From positions 1-12,883 of the forward strand of contig CAJUFF010000074.1 in NCBI GenBank assembly GCA_910585505.1: a DNA stretch of 12,883 nucleotides. Direction: 5' to 3'. Below the pieces are notes generated by a model. The model worked only from the letters and a program-made list of their open reading frames with translations, was not told where the DNA came from and searched no databases. The position numbers and the translations under genes were made by a program. Source of the stretch: an uncultured Ruminiclostridium sp. (GTDB lineage: Bacteria; Bacillota; Clostridia; Oscillospirales; Ruminococcaceae). The stretch's first letter is position 1. The number at the start of each line of letters is the position of its first letter. This document shows positions 1 to 5,919 of the stretch, one piece after another.

Positions 1-46
1 TGTTAACCAATTAAAAACCATTTTTCCAATTTTTAATTGGTTAACA
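1..46. repeat. Perfect 17-bp inverted repeat at window edge
   Basis: Bases 1-17 (beginning TGTTAACCAATT) are the exact reverse complement of 30-46, separated by a 12-base spacer. The arms are AT-rich and the repeat may extend beyond the window edge. It could be a large operator for a gene left of the window, a hairpin at the end of a transcript, or a small palindromic repeat. It lies beyond the predicted mfd terminator, so it probably belongs to the next transcription unit. No gene was seen at 47-120. Confidence 0.7.
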
Positions 47-123
47 GTATTAACTGCGTTTTTTCCTTGAAGCTAACCGTTTTGGGTCAAAAATCCGTCA
101 TTTCCTCTATTTTCAAACAAGGC

Positions 124-184
124 CTGATTCTCAAACATCTTGTAGACAAAATTTCACAGGGTCCACAAGATGATTGAGAATCAG
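124..184. repeat. 24-bp imperfect inverted repeat (hairpin)
   Basis: Arms 124-147 and 161-184 are complementary at 22 of 24 positions, with a 13-base loop. Both arms carry the word CTGATTCTCAA or its complement. No T-run follows the stem on either strand, so it is a poor intrinsic terminator. It lies just beyond the mfd terminator in the direction of transcription. A small palindromic repeat or a protein-binding site are the main options; no known operator consensus was recognised. Confidence 0.65.
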
Positions 185-194
185 TATAAAATCA

Positions 195-233
195 AAACAG
201 GGGACGCCATGTAAGATAAGGCGTCCCCTGTTT
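195..233 (-). terminator. Intrinsic terminator downstream of mfd
   Basis: A perfect 14-bp stem (195-208 with 220-233) encloses an 11-base loop. Its core is GC-rich (GGGGACGCC and its complement). Read on the minus strand it is followed by a T-rich stretch (TGATTTTAT), as expected for Rho-independent termination of the leftward mfd transcript. It lies about 160 bases past the mfd stop codon, with a palindromic repeat in between. Confidence 0.7.
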
Positions 234-243
234 ATGATAGTAT

Positions 244-390
244 TAAGGCAATACCGCACAAAGATTGTCGCTCAGACGCGCAGTCAGCTTTTTCGTCAGA
301 TTATCCAAAACAACGCAGGAATACCGGCGTATTTCAAGGAGTTTTGGTCAAAAATGAAGAAAAAACGCAAGCGTATGCGCGGCAAAGCGC
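244..390. repeat. Palindromic intergenic repeat, family A (long copy)
   Basis: This stretch forms a long imperfect hairpin centred near 326. Nested complementary blocks are 269-272/386-389, 277-282/376-381, 289-294/359-364, 305-311/341-347 and 320-324/329-333. The left part, 250-283, matches 10131-10164 at 29 of 34 positions, so this is one of at least two copies of a dispersed family. The left end (TATTAAGGCAATACCG, from 241) also resembles the inverted right end of the second copy. It abuts the mfd stop codon. A 74-codon reading frame across it on the plus strand is most likely an accident of the repeat. A MITE-like or REP-like element is the best reading. Confidence 0.65.
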
Positions 391-3300
391 TAATTTAAAT
401 TGCTTCTATCCCTGCAATAGTTGTCTAAAAATTCACTTAGACATTCCAGCGGATCGCCGTCGATTCCGACCCTGATATTCGCCCTTCCCGTCATATTAAG
501 CGACACCCTGTCATTCATGGAGTCGACGCATTTTCCTATCATTTCAATATCCGGTTTTTCGGTATAGAACAGGAGATTATTCCCGCTCTGAACTATTTCT
601 TCTATTTTGGCTTTTTCCGCTCTTGTTCTTAAAAGGGCTATCTTTACAAGCCCGTAAACCGATTTGGGTACGTCGCCGTAGCGGTCTATAAGCTCGTCGG
701 TCACGTCAAGCATATCCTGTTCATTCTTTATCGAGGCAATTTTACGGTAACAGGTAATGCGTTGGGCGGAGCTTGGTATATAACTTTCGGGAATATAGGC
801 GTTTATCTTTATGTCCACAAGACACTCTTTTGCCGCTTCGGGGACTTTTGCGTTTTCGTCAAGCCCTTGTTCCTTTACCGCTTCGTCCAGCAGCTTTAGG
901 TACATATCATAGCCGACCGCGGTAAGGTGTCCCGACTGGCTTGCTCCTAAAATAGAGCCGGCTCCGCGTATTTCAAGGTCTCTCATGGCTATGCGGAAGC
1001 CGCTTCCGAATTTTGTGAATTCCCGTATGGCGTCCAGCCTTTTTGTCGCCACCTCGGACAGAACTTTTCCCCTTTTAAAGGTAAAATAGGCGAAAGCGCG
1101 CCTGTTTGTTCTGCCCACTCTGCCCCTTAGCTGGTGAAGCTGCGCAAGCCCCATATTTTCAGCCCCCTCGATTATCAGGGTGTTGCAGTTGGGTACGTCC
1201 ACACCCGTTTCAATCAGAGTAGTGCAAACCAGCAGGTTTATTTCGCCGTTTAAAAGCCTGCTCCATACTTCCAGAAGCTCGTCCTCCTCCATTTTTCCGT
1301 GAGCGATTCCTATTGAGGCTTCGGGTACAAGCTCGTGAAGCTTTGCGGCGCAGTTGGTAATGCTTTCCACACGATTATGGATATAGTACGCCTGACCGTT
1401 TCGGCGCAGCTCCTTGCTTATGGCGGAGGCTACTATGCCCCAGTCGTGCTCCATCACATATGTTGTAATGGGCTGCCTGTCCTGCGGAGGAGTTTCCAAA
1501 ACGCTCATATCTCTTATGCCCGTCATCGCCATATTCAATGTGCGGGGAATGGGCGTTGCGGACAAGGTTAAAATGTCCACCCCCGAAAACATTTCTTTAA
1601 AGCGCTCCTTGTGGGCAACTCCAAATCTTTGTTCCTCGTCGATTATTACCAGACCCAGATCTTTAAATTCAACATCCTTCTGTACCAGCCGGTGAGTACC
1701 TATAACTATGTCTACCATGCCTTTTTTCAGGTTTTCCAGGGTGTTTTTCTGCTCTTTTGCCGTAACAAAGCGTGACAATAAGGCTACTTTTATCGGATAA
1801 CCCTCCATTCGCCTCAGCACCGTCTGATAATGCTGCCACGCAAGCACGGTAGTGGGGCAAAGGAGCGCGCACTGCTTACCGTCGTTTAAGCACTTGAAGG
1901 CTCCGCGCAGCGCCACCTCGGTTTTTCCGAAGCCCACGTCGCCGCAGAGCAGTCTGTCCATGGGTGAAGCTTTTTCCATATCCGATTTTATTTCGGCGGC
2001 GCACCTTAGCTGGTCGTCGGTTTCCACGTAGTTGAAGCGGTTTTCAAACTCCTCCTGTTCCCTGCTGTCGGGAGAAAAAGCGAAGCCTTTACTTTTTAAG
2101 CGCTTAGCGTAAAGCTCGGTAAGCTCCTTTGCCATTTCCTTTGCCGCCGCCTTGGCTTTTGTTTTAGCCTTCTGCCACTGATCGGTGTGCAGCTTGGACA
2201 GCTTTACGGTTGTTAAATCCGCGCTTCCTATATAGCGGGATATCAGGTCGAGCTGAGTTACGGGTACATAAAGTACGTCGGTGCCCGCATACTTTATCTT
2301 TATATAATCCTTGCTTACTCCGCCGTCACTTATGTTTTCCACACCTTCAAAAACGCCGATTCCATAGGTGTTGTGCACTACCAGATCCCCCGCCGCTATC
2401 TCGTCCAGGGAGTTGATTATTTCCGCTTTTTTTCTTTTGGGAGCGCTTTTTTTGATGCTTGTCACCGCCGTGTGGGAGAGACATACGTATTTCGCGTCGG
2501 GATAGTCGAAGCCCGCGGAAAGCATTCCGGGAAGAATAGTTATTACGCCCTTTACCGATTTGTTGCTGTTGGGTGAATAATCCGCTCTGAAGCCGTCGGC
2601 GGTAAGATCATCCGCCAAGGTCTTCCCCGCCTTTTCGGTGCCTGCGAATATGGCTACGGAATAACCGCCGTTTGTGTAATCGGAAAGCTGCTCTTTTAAA
2701 ACTCCGTACTCGCCGCCCCAGAGGGAAACGGAATTGGCCTGCATGGGAATGATCTGATCCAGCTCAATGCCGCCGCCCCTTATAAAATTGTCCAGATAGA
2801 GTCTTAATTTTTCGTGAAGCTTTTCGGCATATTCGCCTTTTGTGAGACAATACAGGTCAAGTCCTTTGCACAGCGTGCCTTCCTCAAAAAGAGTTTTAAG
2901 CTCCTCGGTATGCTGGGCGAAGGCGGCGCGCAGGTTTTCGTTACAGCCCGTATTTTCGCACACCACAACGGTTTTTACATAATCAAATATGCTTTCGGGA
3001 TTTTCGCAGCACAACGGAAAGTATTTGTCGCCCATAAGGGTAAGTCCGCCTTTAAGCCTTTCTATATCCCTGTTAAGCTTTTTTATCGCTTTTTCCGCAT
3101 TTTTCCCCTTCTGTTTCCCTATAAGCTCTTTGATTTTTTCTGCAAGTTCGTCGCTGCCGCAGAGCAGCTCGGTGTTTGGGGCTATTCTTATTTCGTCTAT
3201 GTCGTCGGTGCGGCGCTGAGTTTCCGCTTCAAAATAGGACATTCTGTCTATTTCGTCGTCCCAGAACTCTATTCTCACGGGTTTATCGCTGTTTACGGGG

Positions 3301-3851
3301 AAAATGTCCAGAATGGAACCGCGCACCGATATCTGACCGCGCCCTTCCACCGCGTCAAAGCGTGCAAATCCCGCTGCCGCAAGCTTTTCCACAAGTCTTG
3401 GCAGGTCGTGCTCCGAGCCTTTTTTCAGGGTCACCGAATTTTCCCTGATTTGTTTTTTGGACAATGTGAGCTGTATGGCGGAGTCGGGGGAACATACCGC
3501 CATGGGTATACTTCCCTCGGAGAGACGGTACAGAACCTCTATTCTTTTTCTTGTGTATTCTCCCGACACTGCCTCCGCGTCTCCCAATGTCATATCCTTG
3601 GCGGGAAACAAGAGAGCGGTTTCTCTGCCGCTTAAGGTATTTATATCCGCCGTCAGCTTTGCCGCGTCGGCTTCCGATTTGGTTATGACCAATACGGGCG
3701 CTTCACCGCAGTAAGCGAGACGGGACAGAAGGTGCGCCTTGTGTATGCCCGCAAGACCCGTCACCAGAGAGGGACGGGATGGATTTTTCATTGCTTTTTC
3801 GGCGCGGACAAATTCCGGCAGATTTTGGGCGAGCTTTGAGAAGTATTCCAT
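390..3851 (-). CDS. mfd: Transcription-repair coupling factor Mfd
   Basis: Mfd is an ATP-dependent DNA translocase. It removes RNA polymerase stalled at DNA lesions and recruits UvrA to start nucleotide excision repair of the transcribed strand. At 1153 residues the protein is full length for the family (about 1150-1180). In order I see the UvrB-like N-terminal module (about 1-200, with GRGQISVRGSILDIFP near 170-185), the CarD-like RNA-polymerase interaction domain (about 485-550, AAGDLVVHNTYGIGVFEG), Walker A GDVGFGKT at 637-644, the DEEQ box at 738-741, motif VI QLRGRVGR at 907-914 and a C-terminal TRCF domain (about 1010-1110). The ATG at 3851 has AAAGGA about 13 bases upstream. The gene lies 85 bases after the ECF transporter gene, behind a hairpin. 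No clear promoter fits in that gap, so read-through or an upstream promoter may drive it. The pth gene that often precedes mfd in Firmicutes is not here. Confidence 0.97.
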   Translation of the reverse strand: MEYFSKLAQNLPEFVRAEKAMKNPSRPSLVTGLAGIHKAHLLSRLAYCGEAPVLVITKSEADAAKLTADINTLSGRETALLFPAKDMTLGDAEAVSGEYTRKRIEVLYRLSEGSIPMAVCSPDSAIQLTLSKKQIRENSVTLKKGSEHDLPRLVEKLAAAGFARFDAVEGRGQISVRGSILDIFPVNSDKPVRIEFWDDEIDRMSYFEAETQRRTDDIDEIRIAPNTELLCGSDELAEKIKELIGKQKGKNAEKAIKKLNRDIERLKGGLTLMGDKYFPLCCENPESIFDYVKTVVVCENTGCNENLRAAFAQHTEELKTLFEEGTLCKGLDLYCLTKGEYAEKLHEKLRLYLDNFIRGGGIELDQIIPMQANSVSLWGGEYGVLKEQLSDYTNGGYSVAIFAGTEKAGKTLADDLTADGFRADYSPNSNKSVKGVITILPGMLSAGFDYPDAKYVCLSHTAVTSIKKSAPKRKKAEIINSLDEIAAGDLVVHNTYGIGVFEGVENISDGGVSKDYIKIKYAGTDVLYVPVTQLDLISRYIGSADLTTVKLSKLHTDQWQKAKTKAKAAAKEMAKELTELYAKRLKSKGFAFSPDSREQEEFENRFNYVETDDQLRCAAEIKSDMEKASPMDRLLCGDVGFGKTEVALRGAFKCLNDGKQCALLCPTTVLAWQHYQTVLRRMEGYPIKVALLSRFVTAKEQKNTLENLKKGMVDIVIGTHRLVQKDVEFKDLGLVIIDEEQRFGVAHKERFKEMFSGVDILTLSATPIPRTLNMAMTGIRDMSVLETPPQDRQPITTYVMEHDWGIVASAISKELRRNGQAYYIHNRVESITNCAAKLHELVPEASIGIAHGKMEEDELLEVWSRLLNGEINLLVCTTLIETGVDVPNCNTLIIEGAENMGLAQLHQLRGRVGRTNRRAFAYFTFKRGKVLSEVATKRLDAIREFTKFGSGFRIAMRDLEIRGAGSILGASQSGHLTAVGYDMYLKLLDEAVKEQGLDENAKVPEAAKECLVDIKINAYIPESYIPSSAQRITCYRKIASIKNEQDMLDVTDELIDRYGDVPKSVYGLVKIALLRTRAEKAKIEEIVQSGNNLLFYTEKPDIEMIGKCVDSMNDRVSLNMTGRANIRVGIDGDPLECLSEFLDNYCRDRSNLN

Positions 3852-3883
3852 TTTTATGCGTTGTCCTTTCGTTTATCAGAAAC

Positions 3884-3920
3884 AACAACAGGGGCGTAAA
3901 TTTAATTACGCCCTGTTGTT
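3884..3920 (-). terminator. Hairpin terminator between ECF S-component gene and mfd
   Basis: Arms 3884-3893 and 3911-3920 (AACAACAGGG and complement), extended by 3895-3899 with 3906-3910, form a 15-bp stem with one bulged G at 3894. It starts 17 bases past the stop codon of the ECF gene. On the minus strand a modest T-rich tract follows (GTTGTTTCTG). The plus-strand side has a stronger run (TTTTATAAATTTTT), but no plus-strand gene needs it. Termination may be partial, which would let some transcription reach mfd. Confidence 0.6.
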
Positions 3921-3936
3921 TTATAAATTTTTACGG

Positions 3937-4563
3937 TTATTTATTTCGCTTTCCCAACTTAATGATAGTAACTATTACTGAGCTGAGCAGGAGGTTCACC
4001 GCCAGCTCCAAAAAGAAGTTGGTTCCTATAACGAAAGCAAAAAGATAAAATACGGCGTTTTCAATACCCGCAGCCGCGCCCCACTCGGCTATAGTGGGCA
4101 TAAAGAAAGCGAAGCAGCCTAAAGCGAATACGCCGGTATTTACAATCGGGCATACCGCTGCCGCAGTAATTGTAGCGGCAAAAAGATTTTTCTTTTCCAG
4201 CGGACTGTAAACAGCGCTTGCCGCCAAGCCGGCCAATAAGCCTTTAAGTACACAGACCGCAATGGTGGCGGGGGCGTTTATTACCATAAACGCAGCCGAG
4301 TCGGTTATGGTAACTACAACGCCGAACACGAATCCGAGCCATGCTCCCGCTTTTATACCGTACAGCGCAGCACCTACTACTATCGGTACAAGACAGAGAG
4401 TTATGTTAAAGAATCCGGTCGGCCTTATGGCGAGTGCCACTAACTGAAGCACTACCACAAGAGCGGTTAAAAGACCGACGCCCGTAAGACGTTTGGCGTC
4501 AAACCTTTTTGAAGGCGCAGCGGCGCTATTGGCCGCCGCAATGTTTTTTTCATTTGTTGACAT
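3937..4563 (-). CDS. ECF transporter S component, possible pantothenate uptake
   Basis: This is a 208-residue membrane protein of the substrate-binding (S) subunit type of energy-coupling-factor vitamin transporters. It would work with the shared EcfA/EcfA'/EcfT energising module encoded elsewhere. After a hydrophilic Ala-rich N-terminus (1-24) there are about six hydrophobic segments (roughly 27-46, 51-69, 70-90, 95-118, 128-153 and 170-200), and the size is usual for S components. The ATG at 4563 has a strong AAAGGAG site seven bases upstream. The next gene upstream on the same strand is coaX. That context suggests pantothenate as substrate, but the sequence alone does not fix specificity; riboflavin, folate and other vitamins use the same fold. 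A sigma-A-like promoter at 4733-4761 and a structured leader of about 160 nt precede it. Confidence 0.85.
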   Translation of the reverse strand: MSTNEKNIAAANSAAAPSKRFDAKRLTGVGLLTALVVVLQLVALAIRPTGFFNITLCLVPIVVGAALYGIKAGAWLGFVFGVVVTITDSAAFMVINAPATIAVCVLKGLLAGLAASAVYSPLEKKNLFAATITAAAVCPIVNTGVFALGCFAFFMPTIAEWGAAAGIENAVFYLFAFVIGTNFFLELAVNLLLSSVIVTIIKLGKRNK

Positions 4564-4586
4564 AATTTTCTCCTTTGCTGAAGCCC

Positions 4587-4647
4587 CATTGTCGGAGGAT
4601 GCCTCGCAGGGTTTTATATTTACGGCTTTTGCCGCGAACCCTCAATG
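4587..4647 (-). promoter_or_regulatory. Candidate structured 5' leader of the ECF gene
   Basis: The minus-strand transcript can fold into a three-way junction shortly before the ribosome binding site. A closing stem pairs 4643-4647 with 4587-4591 (CATTG/CAATG). One arm pairs 4637-4642 with 4608-4613 (AGGGTT/AACCCT) and carries an inner hairpin, 4631-4634 with 4623-4626. A second arm pairs 4602-4605 with 4595-4598 (GAGG/CCTC, three-base loop). The ribosome binding site (4570-4576) lies about ten bases downstream of the closing stem. This resembles a cis-regulatory leader, as is common for vitamin transporters. I do not recognise the signature of a known riboswitch (TPP, FMN, cobalamin, THF or purine). 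The stems are short, so chance folding is possible. Confidence 0.3.
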
Positions 4648-4664
4648 ATCGGAAACGTCCCTTT

Positions 4665-4719
4665 ATACCAACCCTTTTTAAACTATGGATAAAATCCGTA
4701 GTTTAAAAAGGGTTGGTAT
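4665..4719. repeat. 26-bp palindrome with 3-base loop in ECF gene leader
   Basis: Arms 4665-4690 and 4694-4719 are complementary at 25 of 26 positions around a loop of three A residues. The outer part is ATACCAACCC with its complement; the inner part is AT-rich (TTTTTAAACTA). The T/G mismatch pairs as G-U in a plus-strand RNA but not in a minus-strand RNA. No T-run follows on the minus strand (next bases ATAAAGGG), so it is not a standard terminator for coaX. It lies just downstream of the predicted promoter and would be part of the ECF transcript. A dispersed palindromic repeat is the likeliest origin. Confidence 0.75.
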
Positions 4720-4732
4720 TATTGCCGCTATT

Positions 4733-4761
4733 ATTTTATCACAATTTTTTTTGAAAATCAA
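4733..4761 (-). promoter_or_regulatory. Sigma-A-like promoter for the ECF gene
   Basis: On the minus strand, TTGATT (4761-4756) is followed after exactly 17 bases by TAAAAT (4738-4733). The spacer is very AT-rich. Transcription would start near 4726, leaving a leader of roughly 160 nt before the ATG at 4563. The absence of an obvious coaX terminator at 4720-4809 means coaX read-through could also contribute. Confidence 0.55.
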
Positions 4762-4809
4762 TATAAATATTAAGGAAAAAAATCCGCTTTTATGTGTTTG
4801 TATTTGTGC

Positions 4810-5586
4810 TTATTTCCTTTTTCCGGCATTTTTTTCGTAAATAACCTTAAGTCCTTTCAGCAAAAGCTGCCTGTCAACCCTGAAATCGCTTTCACAGTAT
4901 TCTTTTATCACGCTGCTGAAGCCTCCGGTGGCAACTACCGAGCAGTTGCTGCCGAGCTGTTTTTTGAATTTCGCTATAAAGCTGTCCAACATTCCCGCGT
5001 GACCGTAGAGAAGTCCGGAACGCATACAGTCCACAGTGTTTCTGCCTATTACCGGAGCGCCGCCGTCCAAGCTTATCATGGGAAGGGAGACGGTTTTTCC
5101 CGTAAGGGCTTCCAAGGATATTTTAATGCCCGGAGCGATTACGCCGCCGATAAAGCCGCCGTTTTTGTCCACCGCGTATATTTTTGTGGCGGTGCCCAAG
5201 TCTATTACTACGCAGGGGAGTGGGTAAAACTCTTTTGCCCCCGCCGCGCCGCACACAAGGTCGGCGCCCAAGGTTGAGGGATCGTCTATAAGAATGTTCA
5301 GTCCCGTTTTTATGCCTGCGCCTATCATAACGGGAGTAACGCCGAAGGCGCGGTTTACGGAGATTTTAAGCTGATCTGACACGGGAGGGACTACCGAGGA
5401 AATTATGGCGCCCTTTATTTCTTCTCTTTTTATACCGTAGAGATTGAAGATCTGTTCCATGGTGATGGCGTATTGATCCGCCATACGGTGGCGGTTGGTG
5501 TCCATGCGGGATTCGAGAACAAGGCTGTCGCCGTCGAACACTCCGAATACTATGTTTGTATTGCCTATATCTACTGTCAAGATCAT
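4810..5586 (-). CDS. coaX: Type III pantothenate kinase CoaX
   Basis: CoaX phosphorylates pantothenate with ATP to give 4'-phosphopantothenate, the first step of coenzyme A synthesis, in the cytoplasm. From the ATG at 5586 the protein is 258 residues, the usual type III length, and begins MILTVDIGNTN, carrying the phosphate-binding DIGNT motif (6-10). That ATG follows AAGGAAAAAGAGAAA, so I prefer it over an in-frame start 69 bases upstream, which would add a hydrophilic tail not seen in the family. Other family marks are SSVVPP (63-68), GADLV (107-111) with the presumed catalytic Asp109, DLGTATK (129-135), GGVIAPGI (147-154) and VVATGG (217-222). The residue after Asp109 is Leu, where many homologues have Arg. 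The downstream neighbour on the same strand is a vitamin-type ECF S component. Confidence 0.93.
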   Translation of the reverse strand: MILTVDIGNTNIVFGVFDGDSLVLESRMDTNRHRMADQYAITMEQIFNLYGIKREEIKGAIISSVVPPVSDQLKISVNRAFGVTPVMIGAGIKTGLNILIDDPSTLGADLVCGAAGAKEFYPLPCVVIDLGTATKIYAVDKNGGFIGGVIAPGIKISLEALTGKTVSLPMISLDGGAPVIGRNTVDCMRSGLLYGHAGMLDSFIAKFKKQLGSNCSVVATGGFSSVIKEYCESDFRVDRQLLLKGLKVIYEKNAGKRK

Positions 5587-5614
5587 TTTCTCTTTTTCCT
5601 TTCTTTTATTTGGG

Positions 5615-5679
5615 GCGTGGATTTTTTGAGATGGGGAGTTGGAACCTGTCCGCATAGGAATGGCGCGTGGATTTTTGAG
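5615..5679. repeat. Short direct repeat upstream of coaX
   Basis: GCGTGGATTTTTTGAG at 5615-5630 recurs at 5665-5679 with one T fewer. The second copy lies inside the left arm of the palindromic element that starts at 5643. It may be a footprint of insertion or local slippage, or part of the repeat itself. The stretch holds no gene. No convincing coaX promoter was seen between 5587 and 5642. Confidence 0.5.
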
Positions 5680-5800
5680 CAGATTTTATCGAGGACAAGG
5701 CAAAATTTCGCAGGCTTGCTGTCGCAAGTCAAGAAATTTTAACGCAGTCATCGGCAAAATATGCAGAAAAGACGCGTGTCAATTCCTTTGCGGACAGGTT
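5643..5800. repeat. Palindromic intergenic element, family B
   Basis: Outer arms 5643-5661 and 5782-5800 (AACCTGTCCGCA and complement) match at 18 of 19 positions. At the centre, 5702-5709 (AAAATTTC) pairs perfectly with 5733-5740, and 5714-5719 pairs with 5724-5729 around a TGTC loop. The roughly 158-bp unit thus forms a long hairpin. It carries no gene and lies between the YfhO gene and coaX. On the minus strand its right arm contains TTGACA (5782-5777), a possible -35 box, with TATTTT 15 bases further on; that spacing is short. A MITE-like or REP-like mobile palindrome is the best explanation. Confidence 0.65.
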
Positions 5801-5849
5801 CTTAGGCTTTGGGTAAGCTTCGCCGCCTGCGTTCGGCGGACATAGAGGC

Positions 5850-5911
5850 TTTATCCTTTGGAAAATCCGCTTCCTTTTTGCCTCCCAAAAAGGAAGCGAA
5901 GAAAGGATAAA
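5850..5911. repeat. Palindromic element after the YfhO gene, family C
   Basis: A perfect outer stem, 5850-5859 with 5902-5911 (TTTATCCTTT), and a perfect 13-bp inner stem, 5868-5880 with 5886-5898 (CGCTTCCTTTTTG), make a strong hairpin with a five-base tip. It begins nine bases beyond the YfhO stop codon and could stop or protect that transcript. No T-run follows it on the minus strand, so it is not a classical intrinsic terminator. The layout, TCCTTT then CCGCTTCC then the mirrored halves, recurs at 9998-10052. A smaller stem, 5821-5825 with 5834-5838, lies next to it. Confidence 0.65.
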
Positions 5912-5919
5912 ATAATTTT

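Noticed and set aside
1..46. BirA (biotin repressor) operator
   Set aside because: The GTTAACC half-sites match in sequence, but they are about 30 bases apart rather than the usual 14-16, and no biotin gene is in view.
174..398. 74-codon plus-strand reading frame
   Set aside because: It lies across the family A palindrome and runs into the mfd stop region, has no ribosome binding site and no recognisable domain.
2814..3635. 273-codon plus-strand frame inside mfd
   Set aside because: It is antisense to a clear, full-length Mfd; long shadow frames are common opposite such genes and the translation resembles no protein family.
4580..4650. Known riboswitch (TPP, FMN, THF or cobalamin)
   Set aside because: None of the conserved core words of these classes is present; only generic stem pairing is visible.
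5850..5911. Classical intrinsic terminator of the YfhO gene
   Set aside because: The stem is strong but no T-run follows it on the minus strand, so it is listed as a palindromic repeat instead.
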